From Flavobacterium gawalongense (GTDB taxonomy: Bacteria; Bacteroidota; Bacteroidia; Flavobacteriales; Flavobacteriaceae): a stretch of 64,000 bases of DNA. The stretch is from contig NZ_VJZP01000018.1 of assembly GCF_007097265.1 (NCBI RefSeq), forward strand, positions 1 to 64,000. Reading direction: 5' to 3'. Position 1 is the stretch's first letter; each line of letters starts with the position of its first letter. The position numbers and the translations under genes are program-made. The notes below the pieces were generated by a model, which did no database searches, was not told the DNA's origin, and saw only the letters and a list, made by a program, of their open reading frames with translations. Of this stretch, positions 9,581 to 18,554 are shown in pieces.

Positions 9581-10159
9581 ATGTTTGAAATCGATTTTAG
9601 AGAGATAATTACGGTTGGAATGGTCCTTTTTGCTGTAATTGATATCGTGGGAACCATTCCTATTATTGTTGATTTAAGATCGAAACACGGACATATAGAA
9701 TCCGAAAAGGCATCAATAGTAGCCGGTATAATTATGATTGTTTTTCTTTTTGTGGGAGAAGAATTATTGAATTTAATTGGGATTGATGTGAATTCTTTTG
9801 CCGTTGCAGGTTCGTTTGTATTATTCTTTTTAGCATTAGAAATGATTTTAGGAATTCGTATTTATCGTGACGAAGAAGCAAGTTCCGCCTCAATAGTCCC
9901 TCTTGCTTTTCCTTTAATTGCCGGAGCAGGAACTATGACAACTTTACTATCCTTGCGTTCCCAATTTCATACTGTAAATATAGTACTTGCGATAATTTTG
10001 AATATTATTCTGGTATATATTGTTTTGAAATCATCCTCCAAAATCGAAAAAATATTAGGAGAAAATGGCCTTGGAGTCATTCGCAAGACTTTTGGAGTGG
10101 TACTTCTTGCAATTGCTGTTAAATTATTCGCCGCTAATGTTAAAGGTTTATTTGTCTAA
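9581..10159 (+). CDS. MarC family integral membrane protein
   Basis: A 192-residue, six-helix inner-membrane protein of the MarC family. The typical N-terminal motif (VLFAVIDIVGTIPIIVDLRS, about residues 15-34) and the central PLAFPLIAGAGTMTTLLSL segment (about 106-124) are present. The family was once linked to multiple antibiotic resistance, a role later disputed, so no transport function is claimed. It is the first of a same-strand series with a small membrane protein and a flavoprotein, but the 125-nt gap makes an operon uncertain. Confidence 0.9.
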   Translation: MFEIDFREIITVGMVLFAVIDIVGTIPIIVDLRSKHGHIESEKASIVAGIIMIVFLFVGEELLNLIGIDVNSFAVAGSFVLFFLALEMILGIRIYRDEEASSASIVPLAFPLIAGAGTMTTLLSLRSQFHTVNIVLAIILNIILVYIVLKSSSKIEKILGENGLGVIRKTFGVVLLAIAVKLFAANVKGLFV

Positions 10160-10284
10160 AATAAATTTTCATAAATTTACCCCCATAACGTAATAAATGT
10201 AAAATAATTTGATTTTATTTGGACTTAAATTTCCAAAAGAAATATTCCTAACCATCTATTTTATATTAAAAACAAAAACATATC

Positions 10285-10488
10285 ATGAAAATCTTTACTA
10301 ACATATTAGTGTTTTTAGCCTTAGCTTTAATCATATTTAATGTTACTTTGCTTGATTTCAGAAATCCATTTCAAGGAGACAGTGTTGTTGCTTTTATTGG
10401 AATTGCAGCTTCTTTTTGCGCTGTTTTGATTCTTCTAATTTTTAGAATGTCTAAAAAAATTGAAGAAAACTCGAATGACAAACTTTAA
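10285..10488 (+). CDS. Small two-helix membrane protein
   Basis: A 67-residue protein with two hydrophobic helices (about 4-22 and 33-51) separated by a short loop (LDFRNPFQGDS) and a charged tail (MSKKIEENSNDKL). I do not recognise a named family, but short proteins like this are common in flavobacteria. It ends within 2 nt of, or overlaps, the start of the next gene, so the two are probably co-translated. It may be a membrane partner of the flavoprotein; that is inference from spacing only. Confidence 0.7.
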   Translation: MKIFTNILVFLALALIIFNVTLLDFRNPFQGDSVVAFIGIAASFCAVLILLIFRMSKKIEENSNDKL

Positions 10489-11095
10489 CATGTTTGACAC
10501 TCTGATTTTTGGCGGTGGTGTTTCCGGAATGTCTTGCGCCCTTGTTTTGGGTTCAGCAAAAAACAAATCCTTTGCCACTGATAAAAAAATTGGCATTTTT
10601 ACTCATCAAAAGACATCTGCTCTTCAGGAAGCATTGTTTAATAATGCTTACGGAATAGCAGCAGGCAAATTAGGTTCCGAATTATTGACTGAAAGCGTCC
10701 AACATCTTTCCCAAACCTATCCTCACATTACACAAATTCCGGATGAAAAAGTGCTGAAAATTAAAGGGGAATTCCCTGAATTTATGGTTACGACAAATAG
10801 GAAAACCTATAAAACTAAAATCATCGTCATAGGCATTGGATCCGCAAATACTTTTACAATAGATGGATTAATGCAATATGTTGAACCGCATCAAAAATCG
10901 CTACCTGAAAAACAACGAATCCAATTAAAAAATAGTGACCACAAAGTTGCCGATGGGATTTATGTCATAGGAACTTTAGCAGGCTGGAGAAGCCAACTGG
11001 CCATTGCTGCCGGAAGTGGTGCTGCCGTTGCTACCGACATTCTTACTTTATGGAATGGTGGCGTACAAACGCATTGTCACGATAGTATAAGATAA
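10475..11095 (+). CDS. FAD-binding oxidoreductase, thioredoxin-reductase-like, without NADPH domain
   Basis: About 206 residues. The N-terminus has the dinucleotide-binding fold (FDTLIFGGGVSGMSCALVLG), and the C-terminus has the second FAD motif of thioredoxin-reductase-like enzymes (VADGIYVIGTLAGWRSQLAIAAGSGAAVATDIL). A normal thioredoxin reductase is about 310 residues with an inserted NADPH domain and a CxxC; both are absent here, so it is a minimal FAD domain that must take electrons some other way or act as a sensor. Three ATGs are possible: 10460, 10475 and 10490. The last lies 1 nt after the upstream stop and begins directly before the Rossmann strand. The sequence is intact, not a pseudogene. 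Confidence 0.75.
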   Translation: MTNFNMFDTLIFGGGVSGMSCALVLGSAKNKSFATDKKIGIFTHQKTSALQEALFNNAYGIAAGKLGSELLTESVQHLSQTYPHITQIPDEKVLKIKGEFPEFMVTTNRKTYKTKIIVIGIGSANTFTIDGLMQYVEPHQKSLPEKQRIQLKNSDHKVADGIYVIGTLAGWRSQLAIAAGSGAAVATDILTLWNGGVQTHCHDSIR

Positions 11096-11163
11096 ATAGA
11101 ATTTCATTCTGAAAAATCTCTAGAAAAATAATGGTAGGTTTACACTTTCATTAAATTGTTTTT

Positions 11164-11913
11164 ATGTTATCACTATTATTGAGCTTCACAAGACTCATCA
11201 TTTTTATAGTATTTGTTTCCTTTTTCTCGATTATTTTCTATTTCATGAGTTTCTTTTGGAGTGAAGAAACTAATTCCAACAAAGCGCTCGTATTGCGCGA
11301 TTTTTTAATAAGAGTATCTAATATCATTTTAGGGATACGCACAATTGTCTATGGCGAAAAACCCATTGTACAGTGGCTAATTGTAGCCAATCATCGGTCA
11401 TATTTTGACCCAATCGTTATTGTAAATCTAATCCATGCCTTTCCTGTAGGAAAGAAAGAGGTTGCATCATGGCCACTTATTGGATACATCTGTAAAATAT
11501 CGGGTGTGTTATTTGTAGACAGAAAGTGCTCAAAAAGCAGACAAGAAACTGCTGAAAAAATTCGAGAAGTTCTTAGCAAAGGATATTCTATCATTAATTT
11601 TCCTGAAGGAACAACACATGATTTACCAACGACTGTCGATTTCAATTACGGTTCATTTGTCATGGCCACTAAGATAAAATCAGCAGTTATTCCTATAGCG
11701 ATCGATTATAAAGAAAAAACGGATGCCTTCATCGGAAACGACACTTTTATTCCGCATTTTTTAAAATGTTTTGGAAAACTTACCACCGAGATTAAAATAA
11801 CTTTTTTTTTGCCTATTTATTCTGAAGATGCAACCTATTTATTAAATACTTCTAAAAACATGATAGACAAAGAACTCATTCGCTATAGGAAAGATTGGGA
11901 CAGTGAAAATTAG
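11164..11913 (+). CDS. 1-acyl-sn-glycerol-3-phosphate acyltransferase family protein (PlsC-like)
   Basis: A 249-residue membrane acyltransferase. A hydrophobic N-terminus (about 1-32) precedes the catalytic NHRSYFDP box (H77 and D82 of the HX4D motif), followed by the glycerol-phosphate-binding FPEGTTHD block (about 146-153) and the VIPIAIDYK segment. These belong to the LPLAT superfamily that acylates lysophosphatidate in phospholipid synthesis. The head-group substrate cannot be told from sequence; a lipid-A or ornithine-lipid acyltransferase is possible. A monocistronic gene, convergent with the S41 peptidase gene. Confidence 0.85.
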   Translation: MLSLLLSFTRLIIFIVFVSFFSIIFYFMSFFWSEETNSNKALVLRDFLIRVSNIILGIRTIVYGEKPIVQWLIVANHRSYFDPIVIVNLIHAFPVGKKEVASWPLIGYICKISGVLFVDRKCSKSRQETAEKIREVLSKGYSIINFPEGTTHDLPTTVDFNYGSFVMATKIKSAVIPIAIDYKEKTDAFIGNDTFIPHFLKCFGKLTTEIKITFFLPIYSEDATYLLNTSKNMIDKELIRYRKDWDSEN

Positions 11914-11949
11914 ATTCTGTCCTTTAAAACAGTTACTCTTTTATTCATT

Positions 11950-13521
11950 TTAATTCTTGAAAACCGCTTTAATCATCGCATCTTCTTTCAGAACAATTTC
12001 ATAATAATATTTTCCCCCATATACCTGTCGGGCAAATTCTGCGGCAAGGTATCGTTTTACTAATGACTTGCTTTTTCCGAATTTCAAATCCAATCCGTTT
12101 TGGAAAATATACTTTTGAAAAGAATTGAAATACAAATCCGTTCCATTCATTTTAGTCATGAATTGTTGAAAAGACAATCCTTTAAAAACATTTCTATTTT
12201 TGTCTAATTCTTCGAATACAAAATGGCCTACGATTCCCGATTGCATTAAATAAGCGGTACTTTCATTTCCATGCTCTACTTCAAGTGGCACAAAAACATC
12301 AGGAACAATTCCGCCGCCGCCATAAACAATTTTACCTTTTTTGGTTTTAAATTTTAAACTGTCGGAAACCTTTATACTATCCTTTTCAAACAATTCCCCG
12401 TTTTCAAAACGAGTATTCGATTCTTTAAAGTACGCTTCATTTCCTTTAGAATATGGTTTTTGAATGGAGCGGCCGGTTGGCGTGTAATATCTGGCAATAG
12501 TCAATCGAACGGCCGAACCATCATCAAAATCCATTTCGCGTTGCACCAATCCTTTTCCAAAAGAACGTCGTCCTACGATCGTTCCCCTGTCATTATCTTG
12601 TATCGCTCCCGCAAGGATCTCGCTTGCTGACGCACTATTTTCATTAATTAACACAAACACATTTCCGCTTTCGAAACTTCCTCTTTCCGTTGCAAAAGTT
12701 TTATCTACATTCCCTTTTTTGTTTTTAGTAAAAACAATTAATTGACTGTCTTTCAATAATTCATCAGCAATTGCGATAGCTTCCTCCATATAACCGCCGC
12801 CATTATCGCGAAGGTCAATAATTAATGATTGTGCCCCTTGTTTTTTCAAAGTCGCCAATCCCTTTTTAAACTCGCCATAAGTGGTTTCGGCAAATCGATT
12901 TATTTTTATATAACCGGTATTATTTTTCAAAAGCATGGACACATCTACACTTTTTAAAGGAATAACATCTCGCTTTACTGTTAATTTAATTTTTTTACGC
13001 TCTGATTTTCTATAAATTGTAAGCTCAATTTCGGAACCCACTGTACCTTTTAGTTTGGAAAACAGACTGTCATTCGGTAATTTTCGTCCAAACAATTTGG
13101 TTTTATCGGCATACAAAATCCTATCACCCGCTTTTATTCCTGCTTTTGCCGAAGGGCCATTTTCGACAGGTTTTATTATGGCAACTGAATCCTTATACAT
13201 ATAGAAATTTACGCCTATACCCACAAAATCTCCCCTCATACTTTCAACAACTTCGGTTTGCTCACTCGGAGGAACATATACAGAATGCGGATCTAATTTG
13301 GCCAGAATATTGTCAACAGTAAGATTTACAATAGAATCCGTATTCACATCATCTACATATTCGTTATCAATAAAATCAATGAGCTCATTCAGCTTATTTT
13401 TCGAACTATTTTTAGTGAAAAAATGATTTTGATTTGGAGTATTTAATACCCCCCCAAGAACAATTCCTATAGCAAGAGCTACACTAATAAGTATAGGCAA
13501 GTATTTATTATCGATTTTCAT
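11950..13521 (-). CDS. S41 family C-terminal processing peptidase
   Basis: A 523-residue tail-specific protease of the CtpA/Prc type. There is an N-terminal signal anchor (about 7-27), a PDZ domain (about 95-180, with GIGVNFYMYKDSVAIIKPVENGPSAKAGIKAGDRIL) and the S41 core with catalytic S298 in ENSASASEILAG and K323 in RRSFGKGLVQ, the expected 25-residue spacing for the Ser-Lys dyad. A C-terminal helical extension of about 130 residues is typical of Bacteroidetes copies. It acts in the periplasm, trimming or degrading proteins. The next upstream gene (dCMP deaminase) is 210 nt away, so it probably has its own promoter. Confidence 0.93.
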   Translation of the reverse strand: MKIDNKYLPILISVALAIGIVLGGVLNTPNQNHFFTKNSSKNKLNELIDFIDNEYVDDVNTDSIVNLTVDNILAKLDPHSVYVPPSEQTEVVESMRGDFVGIGVNFYMYKDSVAIIKPVENGPSAKAGIKAGDRILYADKTKLFGRKLPNDSLFSKLKGTVGSEIELTIYRKSERKKIKLTVKRDVIPLKSVDVSMLLKNNTGYIKINRFAETTYGEFKKGLATLKKQGAQSLIIDLRDNGGGYMEEAIAIADELLKDSQLIVFTKNKKGNVDKTFATERGSFESGNVFVLINENSASASEILAGAIQDNDRGTIVGRRSFGKGLVQREMDFDDGSAVRLTIARYYTPTGRSIQKPYSKGNEAYFKESNTRFENGELFEKDSIKVSDSLKFKTKKGKIVYGGGGIVPDVFVPLEVEHGNESTAYLMQSGIVGHFVFEELDKNRNVFKGLSFQQFMTKMNGTDLYFNSFQKYIFQNGLDLKFGKSKSLVKRYLAAEFARQVYGGKYYYEIVLKEDAMIKAVFKN

Positions 13522-13731
13522 TTTATTCTTCTAAATATTAACAACAAAAAATAAAATTTAAACCCTATGAGGAATATAAGATCATCTAAGTTGAATTGTC
13601 AATGATTGGTATTATGTGTCCTTATATTTCTTATATGGTTAACCAAGTTTAATATGCTTTTACGAAATTAGACCTTTAAAAAAATATAAGTTTAAAAAAG
13701 CTTTAAACTATAGAACATAGCCAATTTCATT

Positions 13732-14163
13732 TTATTCTTCTAATACCGGAATATGCTCTACTTCAACTCCCGCTTTTATCAAAAACTGAATTCCGGAATC
13801 ATCGCGGTACCCATTGTGATATACCACTCTTTTTATTCCAGATTGATGGATTAATTTACTACATTCTTTGCAAGGCGAAAGCGTAATGTATAACGTCGCA
13901 CCCTCACAAGATTGCGTGGATCGTGCTACTTTTAGGATTGCATTGGCTTCTGCGTGCAATACATCCCAACGCGTTAAACCTTCCTCGTCTTCACAACAAT
14001 TTTCAAATCCCGATGGTGTTCCGTTATACCCATCAGAAATTATCATTCTATCTCTTACTATGATGGCCCCCACTTGCTTTCTTTTACAATAAGACAAAAG
14101 TCCCCATTCAGTTGCAATTCTAAGATACGCTTTATCGTATTTATTTAATTTTTTTGTATTCAT
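13732..14163 (-). CDS. Deoxycytidylate (dCMP) deaminase
   Basis: About 143 residues from the ATG at 14163. This start avoids overlap with the upstream gene; an alternative TTG at 14193 would overlap it by 26 nt. The cytidine-deaminase fold carries the zinc and proton-shuttle site H70-A-E72 and the PCKEC motif (C98 and C101). dCMP deaminase makes dUMP for thymidylate synthesis; the family also includes ComE-type proteins. It begins 4 nt after the HupE-like gene stop, so the two are probably co-transcribed, although no functional link is evident. Confidence 0.9.
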   Translation of the reverse strand: MNTKKLNKYDKAYLRIATEWGLLSYCKRKQVGAIIVRDRMIISDGYNGTPSGFENCCEDEEGLTRWDVLHAEANAILKVARSTQSCEGATLYITLSPCKECSKLIHQSGIKRVVYHNGYRDDSGIQFLIKAGVEVEHIPVLEE

Positions 14164-14167
14164 TTTT

Positions 14168-14761
14168 TTATCTAATCCAGATTTCACTTTCAATAATCAT
14201 TGGCAAAACTACTCCTATTATAAATGCTGACATCACCAAAGTCCAATCCCGTTTTGAAAACCTAAAAACAGTTTGAACAATGTAAGATAAAACCAACACA
14301 ACGAAAACCACAACAATTTGAGCAGCTTCTATACCTAATGCAAATTCTCCCAAAGGCAATAATTTAGAAGTTGCGCTTCCTCCCAAAATTGACTTAAAAT
14401 AGTTTGAAAAACCCAAACCATGAATAATCCCAAAGAAAAGTGTAATAAAGAATACCAAATTTATACTTTCTTTTTTACCTGATTTTCCAGCCGTAAAAAG
14501 ATTGAACAGCGCCGTTATTAATATCGTTATCGGAATTAACAACTCAACCACATTTACTTTAATGGCAATTATGTCAAAAACGGAAAGCAATAAAGCCACT
14601 GTATGTCCTATTGTAAAAAGGGTTACCAGCAGCACTATTCGTTTCCAATCCTTGAAAGAGAAAGGAACGGCTAATGCTATTAAAAACAAAACGTGGTCAT
14701 ACGCATGAATATCCAAAACGTGTTTTAATCCTATTTGAAAGTAAATCCAAAATTCTGACAT
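14168..14761 (-). CDS. HupE/UreJ family membrane protein
   Basis: A 197-residue protein with about six transmembrane helices and the family signatures LKHVLDIHAYDHVLFLIALA (about 13-32) and FFGIIHGLGFSNYF (about 107-120). HupE/UreJ proteins are associated with nickel transport for hydrogenase and urease in other bacteria. No nickel enzyme is in this window, so the substrate is left open. It is located directly upstream of, and likely co-transcribed with, the dCMP deaminase gene. Confidence 0.85.
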   Translation of the reverse strand: MSEFWIYFQIGLKHVLDIHAYDHVLFLIALAVPFSFKDWKRIVLLVTLFTIGHTVALLLSVFDIIAIKVNVVELLIPITILITALFNLFTAGKSGKKESINLVFFITLFFGIIHGLGFSNYFKSILGGSATSKLLPLGEFALGIEAAQIVVVFVVLVLSYIVQTVFRFSKRDWTLVMSAFIIGVVLPMIIESEIWIR

Positions 14762-14918
14762 AGGTAATTTATTAAATTGATATTGGGGCTGTAAACTTAC
14801 GATTAATTTTGAAAACGATTGATTTGAAAATATAAATCATTACTTAAAAAATGATTTAAAAACGCCCTAATTCACGAACAAAATTTAAAATAAAAAATTA
14901 ATAATTTAAAAATAGACT

Positions 14919-14927
14919 TATCTTTGT
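14919..14927 (+). promoter_or_regulatory. Putative terB promoter, -7 box
   Basis: TATCTTTGT fits TAnnTTTG exactly, 20 nt before the ATG. It sits inside a small inverted repeat (TTATC / GATAA). Confidence 0.5.
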
Positions 14928-14947
14928 AAGATAAAAAATTAATAATT

Positions 14948-15379
14948 ATGTCATTTTCAGATTTATTTGATAGCGAATTCAAACAAAGAAATAAAGGTCA
15001 TTTTTCAGCCATAGTTCGTGTAGCACTTGCCGACGAGAAGTTTGTTCCGGAAGAAAAAATGTTTTTAGACAAACTGGCCGTTAAACTAGAAATTTCTCAA
15101 GCAGAATATGTAGAAATTTTAGAAAACCCATTAAAATACCCTATCAATCCTCCGTATTTACATGAGCAAAGATTGGAGCGTTTGTATGATTTAGCCAGAA
15201 TGGTTCATGTTGATCATCAGTTAGGAGACAAACAAGAATTATTATTAAGAAAAATTGGTTTAGCATTAGGTTTTACTCCTGAAAACGTAAATTATATCGT
15301 AGCCAAAGCGTTATCATTGGTAGATAAAAAAGTAGACTTAGATACTTTCATTTTCGAAATGCAAAACATGCATAAATAA
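14948..15379 (+). CDS. TerB family protein
   Basis: A 143-residue all-helical protein of the TerB (tellurite-resistance/DnaJ-like) domain type. The core DEKFVPEEKMFLDKLAVKLE (about 29-48) and the second acidic helix set (LYDLARMVHVDHQLGDKQELLLRKIGLALG, about 79-108) hold the conserved Asp and Glu residues thought to bind metal. No other ter gene is nearby, so tellurite resistance should not be assumed. Single gene, ending at a strong hairpin shared with the convergent fbp. Confidence 0.8.
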   Translation: MSFSDLFDSEFKQRNKGHFSAIVRVALADEKFVPEEKMFLDKLAVKLEISQAEYVEILENPLKYPINPPYLHEQRLERLYDLARMVHVDHQLGDKQELLLRKIGLALGFTPENVNYIVAKALSLVDKKVDLDTFIFEMQNMHK

Positions 15380-15386
15380 AAATCAT

Positions 15387-15420
15387 AAAAAAGCTTCCGC
15401 CGTGGCGGAAGCTTTTTTTA
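15387..15420. terminator. Bidirectional terminator between terB and fbp
   Basis: Stem AAAAAAGCTTCCGC / GCGGAAGCTTTTTT around a 4-nt loop, with T runs on both strands, between convergent genes. Confidence 0.9.
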
Positions 15421-15429
15421 TACTTACTT

Positions 15430-16449
15430 TTAGTACTTGCTTAATTTAGCTTTGTGCATAAAATCTTCCGCTTTCTCTACCATATTATAGCTTCCACAGA
15501 AAAAAGGAACACGTTGATGTAATTCCGTAGGCACAATTTCCATTATACTTGCAAAACCATCAGATGCTTTACCTCCTGCCTGTTCTACAATAAACGCCAT
15601 AGGATTGCATTCATATAACAAACGTAATTTTCCTTTTGGAGCTTTGGAACTTGTTGGATAAATATAAATTCCGCCTTTTATCATATTTCTATGAATGTCA
15701 GAAACCAAACTTCCTATATACCGTGAGGTATAAGGTCTATCCCCTTCTTCTAGCTGACAATATTTAATATAATCTTTTACACCTTGCGGAAAATGAACAT
15801 AATTTCCTTCATTAATGGAATAAATATTTCCATCTTTGGAAAACTGCATGTTTGGATGTGATAAATAAAAGGTTCCAATTGCCGGATTTAATGTAAATCC
15901 ATTTACGCCATGACCTGTAGTATAAACCAGCATTGTTGACGTACCATAAATCACATAACCTGCTGCAACTTGATTGATTCCAGGCTGTAAAAAATCTTCG
16001 ATTGTAACCGGAGTACCAATTGGAGTAACGCGTCTGTACACTGAAAATATTGTTCCTACCGAAACATTTACATCAATATTTGACGAGCCATCAAGAGGAT
16101 CCATCAAAACTACATATTTATTGTTGTGGCTTTTATCACTTCCTTCCACTGTAATAAAGTCATCATTTTCTTCGGAAGCGATTCCACATACAATTTCACG
16201 ATTGATTAAAGTTTGAATAAAAATATCATTGGCATATACATCCAGTTTTTGCTGGTCTTCCCCTTGTATATTTTGTTCCCCGGCGGCACCAATTATATCT
16301 ACCAGTCCAGCTTTGTTTACTTTGTAATTGACCACTTTTGCAGCCAGCCGAATTGAATTGATAATCCGGGATAATTCGCCTGATGAATATTGAAAAGCAT
16401 TTTGGTTTTCGATGATAAATTCACCTAGTGTTGTGTTGCGTTCTTCCAT
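15430..16449 (-). CDS. fbp: Fructose-1,6-bisphosphatase class I
   Basis: A 339-residue class I enzyme that hydrolyses fructose-1,6-bisphosphate to fructose-6-phosphate in gluconeogenesis. Metal-binding motifs are visible: the [10 protein letters not shown] acidic site (about 94-103) and [24 protein letters not shown] (about 112-135), the hallmark of the class I / inositol-phosphatase superfamily. The C-terminal part has [22 protein letters not shown], the sugar-phosphate site, with the third metal-binding acid. Single gene. Confidence 0.97.
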   Translation of the reverse strand: MEERNTTLGEFIIENQNAFQYSSGELSRIINSIRLAAKVVNYKVNKAGLVDIIGAAGEQNIQGEDQQKLDVYANDIFIQTLINREIVCGIASEENDDFITVEGSDKSHNNKYVVLMDPLDGSSNIDVNVSVGTIFSVYRRVTPIGTPVTIEDFLQPGINQVAAGYVIYGTSTMLVYTTGHGVNGFTLNPAIGTFYLSHPNMQFSKDGNIYSINEGNYVHFPQGVKDYIKYCQLEEGDRPYTSRYIGSLVSDIHRNMIKGGIYIYPTSSKAPKGKLRLLYECNPMAFIVEQAGGKASDGFASIMEIVPTELHQRVPFFCGSYNMVEKAEDFMHKAKLSKY

Positions 16450-16705
16450 TACGAAATCGTTGTAGTTAATTTGAAGTCACAAATATCGGATTTTTTGTGA
16501 AAATGAATTGAATAATATTTACTTAGTTTGGCAGTATTGTATATTTGCTTATAAAATAGTTGAATAATGAATGTAAAATGCTTTATTTTGAGCAATTCAA
16601 CATTTAAAATAAGAATTTATGAAATGAGCATTACGGGAGTTTGATGCAAACACCAATAAAGATATGCGAATTCCATATTCAAAAAAAAATAAACACAAAC
16701 TACGT

Positions 16706-17185
16706 ATGAATATCAGAAAAGGAAATCCCGAAGACATGCAATCAGTGCTAGGACTTATACAAGAATTAGCAGACTTTGAAAAAGAGCCTGACGCCGTTCT
16801 TGTAACGGTAGCTGATTTAGTGCGTGATGGTTTTGGTCCAACTCCTTTATTCCATGTTTTTGTTGCCGAAGTGGAATCGGAAATTGTGGGTATTGCTTTG
16901 TATTATTATCGTTATTCTACTTGGAAAGGAAAAATAATTCATTTAGAAGATTTAGTGGTAAAAGACAAGATGAGAGGTACCGGATTGGGCTATGCTTTGT
17001 ATTCTGAAATCATCAAACAAGGCAAGAAAGACAATGTTCGAAGAATTGACTGGCATGTTCTTGACTGGAACACTCCTGCTATAGAATTTTATGAAAAATC
17101 AGGAGCAAAAGTGTTAAAAGATTGGTATGTGGCACAAATGGACGAAGCAGGAATTAACTATTTTGTAGATAATAGATTGAAATAG
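16706..17185 (+). CDS. GNAT family N-acetyltransferase
   Basis: About 159 residues from the ATG at 16706, which begins the family-typical MNIRKGNPEDMQSVLGLI. An earlier in-frame ATG at 16664 would add 14 basic residues. The acetyl-CoA binding region is seen as LEDLVVKDKMRGTGLGYALYSEII, followed by the WHVLDWNTPAIEFYEKSGA block. It resembles the diamine/thialysine acetyltransferase branch (SAT2-like). The real acceptor is unknown. It ends 28 nt before the aspartokinase gene and is probably co-transcribed with it. Confidence 0.88.
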   Translation: MNIRKGNPEDMQSVLGLIQELADFEKEPDAVLVTVADLVRDGFGPTPLFHVFVAEVESEIVGIALYYYRYSTWKGKIIHLEDLVVKDKMRGTGLGYALYSEIIKQGKKDNVRRIDWHVLDWNTPAIEFYEKSGAKVLKDWYVAQMDEAGINYFVDNRLK

Positions 17186-17213
17186 AATTACAAATTTTTT
17201 TGTTTAAAAAAGT

Positions 17214-18470
17214 ATGAGAGTATTCAAATTTGGTGGTGCTTCTGTAAAAGATGCAGCAGGAATAAAAAACGTATATGACGTTTTACAAAAAGTAGGTTAT
17301 GAGGATGTATTATTGGTCGTTTCTGCAATGGGGAAAACCACGAATGCTCTTGAAATAGTAATAAAAAACTATTTCGATAAGTCGCCTGAATTAAATTCAT
17401 CTGTTCAGGAAGTAAAAAAATACCACAATCAGATTCTGATGGATTTGTTTGAAGAAGAGAAAAACGAGGTTTTTACTGCTGTAAATGCTCAATTTTCTGA
17501 CTTAGAATATTTTTTGGCTCATAATAAATCTCCAAATTATAATTTCGTTTACGATCAAATCGTTAGTTATGGCGAATTAATTTCTACCACTATCCTGAGC
17601 CATTTTATGAGCTTTATGGGAATAAAAACACAGTGGCTAGATGTGCGAAATTTTATAAAAACCGATGCAAATTACAGAGATGCAGAAGTGGATTGGGAAT
17701 TGACACAAAAGAATATTGCCAAAAACGTAAAAAGAAAAATATTAAATATTACTCAAGGTTTCTTGGGTTCTGACGAAAATAACTTTACTACTACTTTAGG
17801 TCGTGAAGGTTCAGATTATACTGCTGCAATTTTTGCCTATTGCCTGAATGCGGAAAGTGTAACCATCTGGAAAGATGTTCCTGGAGTTATGAATGCTGAC
17901 CCCAGGTATTTTGAAAATGCAAGTTTGCTAAACCAAATTTCGTACCGTGAAGCGATTGAATTGGCTTTTTACGGCGCAACAGTTATTCACCCGAAAACCT
18001 TACAACCTTTACAAAAAAAGGAAATTCCTTTGTTTGTAAAATCCTTTATAAATCCATTATTACCAGGAACTCGCGTTGCCAAAGGTGCCGATTTAGAGCC
18101 TTATTTACCTTGTTTTATTGTCAAAAGAAACCAACTTTTAATTTCGCTTTCGTCAATAGATTTTTCCTTTATTATGGAAGAACACATCAGCGAAATTTTT
18201 GCTTTGTTTCACCAATTCAAAATAAAAGTGAATCTAATTCAAAATTCAGCCATTAGTTTTTCAGTATGCGTGGAAGATAAATTTGAAAATTTTAAAGCTT
18301 TGAACGCCATTCTATCCAAAAAGTTTAAAGTTGATTTTGATGAAAATGTTACTTTATACACCATTAGACATTTCAACGATAAAGCGGCACAAACTGTCGA
18401 AGAAAACAAAGTTGTTTTATTAAAACAAGTCAGCCGCGAGACGATGCAAATTATAACGAAAGAAAGTTAG
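17214..18470 (+). CDS. Aspartate kinase
   Basis: A 418-residue monofunctional aspartokinase that phosphorylates aspartate at the entry to Lys, Met, Thr and Ile synthesis. The amino-acid-kinase fold starts with RVFKFGGASVKDA (residues 2-14), followed by SYGELISTTIL, TTLGREGSDYTAAI and WKDVPGVMNADPR (substrate and ATP loops). The last 120 residues form a degenerate ACT-like regulatory part (LISLSSIDFSFIMEEHISEIF and onward), so feedback control is possible but cannot be assigned to a particular amino acid. No homoserine dehydrogenase is fused. Confidence 0.93.
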   Translation: MRVFKFGGASVKDAAGIKNVYDVLQKVGYEDVLLVVSAMGKTTNALEIVIKNYFDKSPELNSSVQEVKKYHNQILMDLFEEEKNEVFTAVNAQFSDLEYFLAHNKSPNYNFVYDQIVSYGELISTTILSHFMSFMGIKTQWLDVRNFIKTDANYRDAEVDWELTQKNIAKNVKRKILNITQGFLGSDENNFTTTLGREGSDYTAAIFAYCLNAESVTIWKDVPGVMNADPRYFENASLLNQISYREAIELAFYGATVIHPKTLQPLQKKEIPLFVKSFINPLLPGTRVAKGADLEPYLPCFIVKRNQLLISLSSIDFSFIMEEHISEIFALFHQFKIKVNLIQNSAISFSVCVEDKFENFKALNAILSKKFKVDFDENVTLYTIRHFNDKAAQTVEENKVVLLKQVSRETMQIITKES

Positions 18471-18524
18471 AAATCCTTTTCTATCTAAAGTTTCGACTTG
18501 TACTTATTGTTTTACAGAATACAC

Positions 18525-18532
18525 TACTTTTG
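18525..18532 (+). promoter_or_regulatory. Putative promoter of the large outer-membrane protein gene
   Basis: TACTTTTG matches TAnnTTTG exactly, 22 nt before the ATG at 18555. A TTG at 18507-18509 could be the upstream element but is spaced short. Confidence 0.4.
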
Positions 18533-18554
18533 ATGCATAGACGTTATACTATCT

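Noticed and set aside
14948-15379. Tellurite-resistance locus
   Set aside because: Only an isolated TerB-domain gene is present; no terC, terD or terZ-type genes are nearby.
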